DNA from: Bacteroidaceae bacterium
GTDB lineage: Bacteria > Bacteroidota > Bacteroidia > Bacteroidales > Bacteroidaceae
NCBI GenBank assembly: GCA_017540585.1
Contig: JAFYAT010000072.1
Coordinates: 1 to 38,562 of the forward strand
DNA length: 38,562 bases
Reading direction: 5' to 3'
How positions within the stretch are numbered: the first letter of the stretch is position 1; each line of letters starts with the position of its first letter. Below are positions 30,022-36,969 of this stretch, one piece after another. Below the pieces are notes generated by a model, which saw only the letters and a program-made list of their open reading frames with translations, did not search any database and had not been told where the DNA came from. The position numbers were made by a program, and so were the translations under genes.

Positions 30022-32550
30022 ATGAATAAATCAATATTGACTATTCTTGCCGCATTAAGTCTATGTGGTTGTAGCGGTAGCTCTTCGCAATCATCAAATG
30101 AGGATGACAGCGAAGTGGTAGGAATGAGTATTGAGGACTACCAGACGAACAAGACATTCTTCATGATAAGGGATGACAAACTCCCTAAGAAGGTTAATCT
30201 AAAGCAGAGCATCGAGGGACTCTCTTACCAGAATCTTCGCTTGCTCCGCAGTTATGTATATGCCGTTCATGGACATTGGTTCATGGAGGGTGACCTCAAC
30301 TCGTTCTTTACCAATCATACTGACTGGTATGAGGACGCTTGTCTGAAAGCATGGTTCAAGGACTATGGCTCAAAGCAGGACTGGTGGGATAGCACGACAG
30401 AACTTCAGAAGAAATATATGGAGATGTACGATAAGGACTACAAGAAGACATACGGCCTTATCAAACTCTCCAAGGAAGAGCAGGACTTTGTGGATGCCAT
30501 CGACAAGCGTATGGACGACCTTCGCAAGCAGGGCAAGGTCAAGTCGCCAGATGGAGTGGAAATCCTCAACTCCAACCTTGCCATCAATATGTATCAGGTG
30601 AACGACCCAAGTAAGCGTATGCTTAATATGCTTGCACAGTATAATGCAGCCATAGAGCCATCCAACTACGAGCAACTCTTCAATGTGTATGAGAATAATG
30701 ACTATCTCAGTATGCCTAACTTTGTTACGACTGACGTGATGCTCCAGCTCTATCACATGTACTTCAGCTACATTCTCAAGACACTTGAGGGCGACGAGAT
30801 GAACAAGTGTCTCTATTCTGCTGTAGAGGAATTGATGGTGGAGAGTGCCAAGGCTACTGGCGAGGGCAACGAGCTTGCTGCGGCACAGGCTTCGTGGAAT
30901 ACGACATTCTTCTCCGTAGCCATGAATCTTCTCGGACATAATCCGAGTGAGGTGGCAGGCAAGCATAATATAAACCTCCATTCGGCAATGGGTGAGTATC
31001 AGAAAGCCTTTGACGAGGAATGTGAGAATGTCAGGGCAGAGAAAGATGCAGAGTCCTCTCTCTTCGACCTTGACGGCAAGGCGTTTATGTACAGCCTCTT
31101 CAAGCCACGTGGTCACTACACTCGTAAGGAGAGTACACGACAGTATTTCCGTACAATGATGTGGTTGCAGAAGGGATGCCTCATGCGTGAAGAATCGCTC
31201 CAGCTCCGTCAGGCAATAAGCATGGCGCAGTTGCTCAACCGTTGTCCTAAGGCTCGCAAGAACCTTGACAGAATCAATTCTGCCATCACGTTCCTTATGG
31301 GCGAACCAGACAACGTGTCAATCATGGAACTTGCCGACTTCATCGCCTCAAAGGGTTATAACGGCACAATATCAGACAACGAGTACCGCAGCATCAACTC
31401 ATGGCTCAAGGATAAGTTCAAGACACGCAATCGTATCAAGCCTAAGCAGCAGATTGGTGCTCAGGATCAGTTGAACCTTATGCCACAGCGATATATGTTC
31501 GACAGCGAGATTCTCGGTACGATGTATGACCCTAAGCCAAATGCCGACCGTGCCTATCCTTCAGGTCTTGACGTGATGGATATCCTCGGTGTACAGACAG
31601 CAACAAATGTGCTTGACGAGTTCTACAACAAGAACTGCCCTTGGGCAGATTACAAGAAGGAACGTACAAAGATTAAGACTGCCCTCAACGGCAAGATTGA
31701 CTGGGACAAGACCATCTACAACAAGTGGATGAAGACTCTTGTCGAGCTTCAGAAGAAGGACAAGAACCAGCCAGGATTCATGAAGACGGAGATGTGGGGC
31801 ATCAAGAACCTCAACACGGCTCTTGCTTCATGGGCACTCCTCAAGCATGATGCCATCCTCTATGGCGAGCAGCCTCTTGGAGCTGAATGTGGCGGAGGCG
31901 GCGAGTTCCCTGACCCTTATCGCTATGGCTATGTTGAGCCTAACATCAAGTTCTGGGAAGAGATGCTGAAGTGTATCGACCTCACGGAGAGTATGCTCAA
32001 GAAGACAGGCTTTGCCGACGAGAAACTCTCGGATAAGGCTTACCAGCTCCGTAGCATGACAGAGTTCCTGCTCGAGTTCTCAAAGGATGAACTTGCGGGC
32101 AAGCCTATCGACCAGGGACGCCATGCAACGGTAATATATATTGGAGGTGCAATCGAGAATATCACACTCGGACTTGTTGACCCGGATATCACGTTTGACA
32201 CATGGGATCAGGTCAAGGGTGCTGACCGTAGCGTTGCTCAGGTGGCTGACGTATTTACACGTAACATCCTTGGTTGCGAAAAGCAGGGAATACTCCATGA
32301 GGCTACGGGTAATGCCAATATCATCTATGTGATTGTGAACATAGGTGGCGAGTACCGTCTCACACGAGGTGCGACATACAGCTACTATGAGTTTGTGCGT
32401 CCTATGGACGAGCGCCTGAATGACGAGGAGTGGCAGAAGATGATTCTCGACAATAAGGCTCCAAACGTACCTGAATGGTTTGCTCCTTGGCTGCTTGGCG
32501 GCAAGAAGGTTGATTGCGACCAGAGGTTCGTATATGGTAGTGGATGCTAA
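30022..32550 (+). CDS. YARHG / DUF3160 domain lipoprotein
   Basis: This 842-residue protein has a lipoprotein signal (LAALSLCGC; lipid-modified Cys17). A YARHG-type domain follows (about 67-105: SYQNLRLLRSYVYAVHGHWF, then FFTNHTDWY). The remaining ~650 residues match the DUF3160 pattern (NYEQLFNVYENNDYLSMPNF, FVTTDVMLQLYHMYFSYIL, then GGEFPDPYRYGYVEPN, HEATGNANIIYVIV). It is expected on the cell surface or in the periplasm; its activity is unknown. The start codon follows the repeat leader directly. The gene is more G/C-rich than its flanks and looks like core genome. Confidence 0.87.
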   Translation: MNKSILTILAALSLCGCSGSSSQSSNEDDSEVVGMSIEDYQTNKTFFMIRDDKLPKKVNLKQSIEGLSYQNLRLLRSYVYAVHGHWFMEGDLNSFFTNHTDWYEDACLKAWFKDYGSKQDWWDSTTELQKKYMEMYDKDYKKTYGLIKLSKEEQDFVDAIDKRMDDLRKQGKVKSPDGVEILNSNLAINMYQVNDPSKRMLNMLAQYNAAIEPSNYEQLFNVYENNDYLSMPNFVTTDVMLQLYHMYFSYILKTLEGDEMNKCLYSAVEELMVESAKATGEGNELAAAQASWNTTFFSVAMNLLGHNPSEVAGKHNINLHSAMGEYQKAFDEECENVRAEKDAESSLFDLDGKAFMYSLFKPRGHYTRKESTRQYFRTMMWLQKGCLMREESLQLRQAISMAQLLNRCPKARKNLDRINSAITFLMGEPDNVSIMELADFIASKGYNGTISDNEYRSINSWLKDKFKTRNRIKPKQQIGAQDQLNLMPQRYMFDSEILGTMYDPKPNADRAYPSGLDVMDILGVQTATNVLDEFYNKNCPWADYKKERTKIKTALNGKIDWDKTIYNKWMKTLVELQKKDKNQPGFMKTEMWGIKNLNTALASWALLKHDAILYGEQPLGAECGGGGEFPDPYRYGYVEPNIKFWEEMLKCIDLTESMLKKTGFADEKLSDKAYQLRSMTEFLLEFSKDELAGKPIDQGRHATVIYIGGAIENITLGLVDPDITFDTWDQVKGADRSVAQVADVFTRNILGCEKQGILHEATGNANIIYVIVNIGGEYRLTRGATYSYYEFVRPMDERLNDEEWQKMILDNKAPNVPEWFAPWLLGGKKVDCDQRFVYGSGC

Positions 32551-32576
32551 AAATAGTCACGTCTAATTTTTGTGAG

Positions 32577-32682
32577 CATGAATTATCATTAATTTGCCAC
32601 GAATTGTCATTAATTATTTGACGTTACAAACAACGACGAAAAATTATTTATAATGATTCGTGGCAAATTTATGGTAATTCGT
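32577..32682. repeat. MITE-like inverted-repeat element, copy 3
   Basis: CATGAATTATCATTAATTTG (32577 onward) is complementary to the right arm (about 32647-32682, ending ATTTATGGTAATTCG) over about 35 bases with a few mismatches. The inner part TGCCACGAATTGTCATTAAT matches copy 1 (TGCCATAAATTGTCATGAAT). It fills the gap between the DUF3160 and CapA-like genes. Confidence 0.6.
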
Positions 32683-32711
32683 TAAAACTTAATACGTATT
32701 ATTGGTGTGGT

Positions 32712-33644
32712 ATGAAACGATTCATGTTCATAGCATTCGTAGCACTTCTTTGCTCATGCAATAGTGGTGAACACAAGCAAGCGGGAGAGACTGCGTGCGA
32801 TTCCCTTGAACTTGTGTTTACTGGAGACCTGTTGCTCGACCGTGGTGTGCGTCCCCTTATCGAGCGACATGGCATCGAGTGGCTTCTTGATAGCGTGTCT
32901 CCATTGTTCTATAAGGCTGATGCCGCTATTGTCAATCTCGAGTGTCCGCTTACGGATGTGACGACTCCCCAACCCAAGCAGTTTGTGTTCAGTGCCGATA
33001 CACGTTGGGCGGACGACCTGCACAAGGCTGGCATTACGCACGCTTCGATGGCTAATAACCACAGCATGGATCAAGGCATACAAGGTTTGCGCTCCACATT
33101 CGAGTCGCTTACCCGTGCTGGCATCGTTCCTATGGGATGTGGCACGACTCCCGAAGAACGTATAGCCCCAGTCGTTGTACGTAAGGGCGACCTTGCTGTG
33201 GCTATATTTTCGAGTGTGCTCTTCCCGATAGAGAGCTGGTTCCCTAATCCCAAGGGACAGTATTCTCCATGTCAGGCAGGTGTCGAAGAACTGTCTGCAA
33301 GCATCCGTGAGTATAAGGCAGGTCATCCCACACATCGTGTCGTTGCCTATCTCCATTGGGGTGTGGAGTACCAGGAGATGCCTACGCCTTCTCAACGACG
33401 ACAGGCAGCCAGTCTTGTCTATGCAGGAGCAGATGCCGTCATCGGTCATCATCCCCATGTCGTAGAACCTATGGGTAGGATAGGCGGCAAACCTGTATTC
33501 TACAGTCTTGGTCATCTTGTCTTTGACGGTACTCGTCCCCAGACACGTCGTGGACAGATTGCCCGCCTCGTCATTCGTCCCGACACCCTCCTTGCCGAAG
33601 GCATCGACATCAGGATTGACAGGTGCAAACCAGTGCAGAATTAA
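32712..33644 (+). CDS. CapA-family lipoprotein (metallophosphatase-like fold)
   Basis: This 310-residue protein has a lipoprotein signal (FVALLCSC; Cys16). It then carries the family motifs FTGDLLLDRGV (about 36-46), NLECPLTDV (about 75-83), ANNHSMDQG (about 116-124), YLHWGVEYQ (about 214-222), IGHHPHVVEP (about 241-250) and FYSLGHLVFD (about 259-268). CapA/PgsA proteins take part in poly-gamma-glutamate capsule synthesis in Bacillus. Here there are no pgsBC partners, so the specific polymer is unknown and a general envelope phosphoesterase-like role is possible. Confidence 0.9.
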   Translation: MKRFMFIAFVALLCSCNSGEHKQAGETACDSLELVFTGDLLLDRGVRPLIERHGIEWLLDSVSPLFYKADAAIVNLECPLTDVTTPQPKQFVFSADTRWADDLHKAGITHASMANNHSMDQGIQGLRSTFESLTRAGIVPMGCGTTPEERIAPVVVRKGDLAVAIFSSVLFPIESWFPNPKGQYSPCQAGVEELSASIREYKAGHPTHRVVAYLHWGVEYQEMPTPSQRRQAASLVYAGADAVIGHHPHVVEPMGRIGGKPVFYSLGHLVFDGTRPQTRRGQIARLVIRPDTLLAEGIDIRIDRCKPVQN

Positions 33645-33675
33645 GAGTTAAGATTTAATACGATTCTGAAACATA

Positions 33676-33927
33676 CCACCTTGCGGTGGAAATTTTGACA
33701 GAACTCGCTCCCTTGTGGGAGCTAAACTGAAATGTTTTTTTTTCTGAACCCGCCGCCTGGGGCGGCTAAATTACCAATCTACGCAATCTTTCAAACAATC
33801 TTTCCAATTTTATTCTTTTTGCAAAAACAGAAAAATAAAGATGCTAAGATTGGATTCAAGATTGCGTAGATTGCGTATTTAGCTCCCACAAGGGAGCGGG
33901 TTCTTAAAAATCCACCGCCAGAGGTGG
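33676..33927. repeat. Composite REP-like repeat, copy 3 (large inverted pair)
   Basis: Palindromes CCACCTTGCGGTGG, GCTCCCTTGTGGGAGC and GCCGCCTGGGGCGGC lie on the left and GCTCCCACAAGGGAGC and CCACCGCCAGAGGTGG on the right. CAATCTACGCAATCTT (left) and AAGATTGCGTAGATTG (right) face each other in the middle, so the whole block is a large inverted pair. Single parts match the repeats at 8740-8883 and 11351-11470. Confidence 0.75.
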
Positions 33928-34384
33928 AAATGTCAGTTTCGTACTTAAGCCTTCGTATCGTTTTATCATTCTGTCATGAAAAAGTAAGGATTATTATCTT
34001 TGTGTCACACGGCCATCCTCCGTCAATCCTTCGCTAATGTCTCGTGCATTTTTCGTAATTCTTTCGTGAATCATCAGGTGACATTATGTCACTTAGATTT
34101 TGTGAACAATACATCTTCATCCGAGCCTTGTCCTAAAGTTCAAGGTCAGTAGTTAGTCAATACTTTGTCAGTACTTTGTCTATACTACATATGTACCTGT
34201 TTCGTGATTATAACGAAAAACCATTATCCTTTTTTGACTTGTGTGTTTTTCGCTATCTTCGTTCACATAAACAATAAGTCTATCTTTTAGCTTTTAATTT
34301 TTAACTTTTAACTCCGAAGGTCGGGATGGGGCCGCTCATTATGATGTTTTATAACCTTTTTTTGTAATATTTCATATTCAAATG
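33928..34384. other. Gene-free region before RNA B
   Basis: I find no gene. Around 34150-34190 TCAATACTTTGTCAGTACTT-type words repeat and match the reverse complement of 23069-23105. Around 34290-34312 lies a TTTTAATTTTTAACTTTTAA run. The rest is AT-rich unique sequence. Confidence 0.45.
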
Positions 34385-34416
34385 TTTGGCAGTAAAGGAT
34401 TACTTTCATAACTTTG
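34385..34416 (+). promoter_or_regulatory. Promoter of RNA B
   Basis: TTTG (34385-34388), 20 bases, then TAACTTTG (34409-34416) is a perfect Bacteroidetes promoter. The minus-7 box is the same eight bases as at RNA A, and both are followed by GTRGC or TAGC. Confidence 0.75.
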
Positions 34417-34421
34417 TAGCG

Positions 34422-34769
34422 ATTTATGCACGGAAGCCCATCTTGAGATGGGTGGATGTGGGTAGATGGCACTTCGTTATTGGAGTGCTGACATAGTTAA
34501 AGGCGTTTTCTGCGCTTTGTTCTTGACTTCTTGAAACTTCGCAACTTTCTTTAATAGACAAGACAAAGACGACTGAGAATGTCCTCGGGTGGATTATATC
34601 CATGTGTGTACAGCAATAATTGTATCCTTGCATGAGGGTACAATTGTTCTGTACACTATACACATATATAATCACATGGCGTGGGCTTCTGCAGTTGCTT
34701 GTTCTTCTATTAAGGGTATTGCGAAGACCTCAAGAGGTGGGACGAGTAACGGGACTCCCCGCCTTTTTT
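34422..34769 (+). ncRNA. Structured RNA candidate B
   Basis: This ~348-nt RNA candidate has the same layout as RNA A. It has two 5' hairpins (CCCATCT/AGATGGG near 34438-34453; GCACT/GAGTGC near 34469-34488), then AAAGGCG/CGCTTT (34499-34518). A stem CTTTGTTCTTG with CAAGACAAAG (34515-34525 with 34559-34568) encloses the conserved loop ACTTCTTGAAACTTCGCAAC. The long hairpin 34592-34673 is built from GATTATAT/ATATAATC, GTGTACAG/CTGTACAC and AATTGTA/TACAATT. A conserved AAGGG...GACCTC block leads to the terminator. The gene 53 bases downstream has no visible promoter of its own, so B may be its attenuating leader; a trans-acting RNA is equally possible. Function is unknown. Confidence 0.65.
34736..34769 (+). 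terminator. Intrinsic terminator of RNA B
   Basis: GGTGGG (34736-34741) pairs with CCCGCC (34758-34763). Inside it GAGT pairs with ACTC, and TTTTTT follows directly. This is the strongest terminator in the window. Confidence 0.85.
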
Positions 34770-34822
34770 GTTTAAACAATTAAAGCCGAAACCTTGGGGA
34801 GGGAAGTAGGTGCAAAATCAAA

Positions 34823-35041
34823 ATGGATGCAAATGAACTTTTGCGCTTGTACGATGACAAGAAAGGACGTCAATGTACTTTAACTCTAGAAGATGAGACA
34901 ACGCTAAGTGGAGAATTTGTAACAGTCATGGTAAAAACGAGTGTGGATAATTCGGTTCTATCAGCTGATCTTGTCTTGAATACAGAAGGACAAGAATGGA
35001 AATTCCCAAACGGTTTTATCAAGAACATTAAATTTGATTAA
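34823..35041 (+). CDS. Small soluble protein (72 aa), unknown
   Basis: This 72-residue protein begins MDANELLRLYDDKKGRQCTL and ends NGFIKNIKFD. It appears beta-rich after one N-terminal helix, with alternating strands (CTLTLEDETTLSGEFVTVMV), reminiscent of small Sm/SH3-like barrels, but I cannot assign a family. There is no signal peptide, unlike the next gene. It lies 53 bases after the RNA B terminator and 11 bases before the secreted protein gene, so the three downstream genes probably share a transcript. Confidence 0.6.
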   Translation: MDANELLRLYDDKKGRQCTLTLEDETTLSGEFVTVMVKTSVDNSVLSADLVLNTEGQEWKFPNGFIKNIKFD

Positions 35042-35052
35042 CAATTATGGTT

Positions 35053-36612
35053 ATGAAGAAGATTCTATTTTTATTTTTCACTTTTTTTACAGTTGCTTCA
35101 TCTAGCTTTGCACAAATGAAACCTTATTCTGGTCCAAGTACCAGTACGCAAAATGGCATGATGTATAGAGTAATGTTTGATGGATGGACATCGACAAACA
35201 AATATGACGGCACAATATCTTCCAAAATAATCACTTTTCAAGGCGAAAAAGGAGATGTTTTTTCTTTTGATTGGAAAACTAGTACTGAGGAATTTTGTGA
35301 CAAATTAGTGGTCTCCATAGATGGAAGCAACGTACTCGCTAAGAGCGGTGATGATAACGGAAGTTTTGAACATCAAATTTCTACAACTGGAGAGCATATA
35401 GTGGAATTCATCTATGCCAAGGATTATTTCTCAAGCGCTGGAAATGATGAAGTTTCCATTAATAATATAAAAGTTGATTATTGCGGAAAGATATGCGCCG
35501 TTACAAGCTACGAGCTAAGATATGGCGAAGAGTTTGGCCAATGGGAATCTGTTATAAATGATCGCGGGGAGGGGTTTTCTGTAAATGCTACTGATGGAGA
35601 TTCCTTGCTATTCACCTTCTTGCACTATCATGCAGGCAGCACAGGCGAATCAGATATACGTGTAAAAATCAACAAAAAAACAGATCTTACGTCGTATTGG
35701 GGGGAGTTTTACGAAGGAAGTACTACCAGTAAAGCTATCGGAATACCATTGACTAGCGGTCAAAACGACATCGTTTTTTATCGAAAAGGAGACTATTCTT
35801 ATTATTATGGACTTACAGCACATTATGTCGCAGTGAGTGGTTTGTGTTTCAAGCACTATTATGATAATGAAAAGAGTTGCTTAAAATTAAATGATGATAG
35901 TAAAATTCGAGTTGACTATAGTACCAGAGTAAATGACTTTGAATACTCTCGCACATTCAACAACACCAAATGGCAAGCATTATATGTACCATTTACCATG
36001 TCATACGATGACTGGAAGAATGACTTTGAGATTGCAAAGATAAATGACATCAACATGTATGATACAGATGGAGATGGAGAAATCGATGACACTGAGTTGG
36101 AAATCATAAGGGTAACAAAAGGAACACTCAAACCTAATCATCCTTATTTGATTAAAGCCAAAACTACAGGAAACAAAGTCATCAAATTGTCTGATGTTAT
36201 GTTGTACCCCAAGCAAGATACTATTGACGTTTCTTCTGCCGAAATGAAATATACTTTCATTGGTACAACAAACGGCATAAGCGGTAAGGATTTGGTGGAT
36301 AATCATTATTATGCCATGGCAAGCGGTTCTCTTTGCCAGACAGAATCAACAAGTACGGATTTGAAACCTTTTAGATGGTACATGAAGGTTGAAAGTCGTG
36401 CCCCACAGGTTATTCTTCCAAATACGAACAACTCACGCATCCGCATCAAGGTACTTGGAGAGGACGAGGCAACTGACATTGAGGATATTGAGATTGCATC
36501 AGACAATCTTACGGTTTATTCTCTTGACGGACGTGTGGCGAGCACGAACGGAACAGAAGGACTTAGCAAGGGCATCTACATCGCAAACGGAAAGAAGATA
36601 ATAGTAAAGTAA
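35053..36612 (+). CDS. Secreted surface protein with Bacteroidales C-terminal tail
   Basis: From the ATG at 35053 this protein has 519 residues and a signal peptide (MKKILFLFFTFFTVASSSFA). Next come beta-sandwich-like repeats, then TFNNTKWQALYVPFTMSYDD, a calcium-loop-like DTDGDGEIDDTE and LKPNHPYLIKAKTTGN, a layout common in Prevotella and Bacteroides secreted proteins. The end, NLTVYSLDGRV... KGIYIANGKKIIVK, resembles the C-terminal sorting or anchoring tail of such proteins (type IX-like). The ligand or role is unknown. A start at 35047 would add two residues. The body is AT-rich while the last ~70 codons are more balanced, so the shared tail may have been joined to a variable body. Confidence 0.72.
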   Translation: MKKILFLFFTFFTVASSSFAQMKPYSGPSTSTQNGMMYRVMFDGWTSTNKYDGTISSKIITFQGEKGDVFSFDWKTSTEEFCDKLVVSIDGSNVLAKSGDDNGSFEHQISTTGEHIVEFIYAKDYFSSAGNDEVSINNIKVDYCGKICAVTSYELRYGEEFGQWESVINDRGEGFSVNATDGDSLLFTFLHYHAGSTGESDIRVKINKKTDLTSYWGEFYEGSTTSKAIGIPLTSGQNDIVFYRKGDYSYYYGLTAHYVAVSGLCFKHYYDNEKSCLKLNDDSKIRVDYSTRVNDFEYSRTFNNTKWQALYVPFTMSYDDWKNDFEIAKINDINMYDTDGDGEIDDTELEIIRVTKGTLKPNHPYLIKAKTTGNKVIKLSDVMLYPKQDTIDVSSAEMKYTFIGTTNGISGKDLVDNHYYAMASGSLCQTESTSTDLKPFRWYMKVESRAPQVILPNTNNSRIRIKVLGEDEATDIEDIEIASDNLTVYSLDGRVASTNGTEGLSKGIYIANGKKIIVK

Positions 36613-36786
36613 ATGAATATGAATAAGAAGGTGTATGTTGTTCCTATGACAGGAGCAAACAAGGCAAGTCTCAGATGCAGCCTCCTTGCAGGAAGCATTA
36701 CTGACGCACAAAGACGTGCAGGAGTTCCAGAAGATACTCCGCACATCAATCCTAATCCTCTACAGGATGGTGGAAGTTTCGATTAA
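36613..36786 (+). CDS. Small peptide gene with LLAGS motif (57 aa)
   Basis: The ATG directly follows the stop codon of the secreted protein gene with no gap. The 57-residue product begins MNMNKKVYVVPMTGANKASL and has RCSLLAGSITDAQRRAG, then a Pro/Asn-rich acidic end (NPNPLQDGGSFD). Many short Bacteroidales proteins share a KKxYxxP start and an LLAGS/MAGS motif; their role is unknown, and the motif could be a processing site. There is no classical signal peptide. A terminator follows 18 bases after the stop, which supports it as the last gene of the operon. Confidence 0.65.
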   Translation: MNMNKKVYVVPMTGANKASLRCSLLAGSITDAQRRAGVPEDTPHINPNPLQDGGSFD

Positions 36787-36804
36787 CATATAAATCAATA
36801 TTAA

Positions 36805-36838
36805 GGGGATGTGTCCATAAGCAGGCGCATCCTCTTTT
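36805..36838 (+). terminator. Hairpin terminator after peptide gene
   Basis: GGGGATGTG pairs with CGCATCCTC (including G-T pairs), and TTTTCTTT follows. It closes the operon that begins at 34823 or at RNA B. Confidence 0.7.
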
Positions 36839-36935
36839 CTTTATAAGGTCGCCTCGCTTAGGTCTTTATTTGTTAAATCTTAAGTCTTAACTCTTAATTC
36901 TTAATTTTCTGCTCTTAATTCTTAATTTATTTCTG

Positions 36936-36943
36936 TATCTTTG
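36936..36943 (+). promoter_or_regulatory. Minus-7 promoter box of last ATPase gene
   Basis: TATCTTTG followed by CATCATAATC fits TAnnTTTG and lies 26 bases before the ATG. The region upstream is a TTAATTCTTAATTTTCTGCT repeat run, and no clear TTTG box is present. Confidence 0.45.
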
Positions 36944-36969
36944 CATCATAATCAAACTTTTGGTGGATT

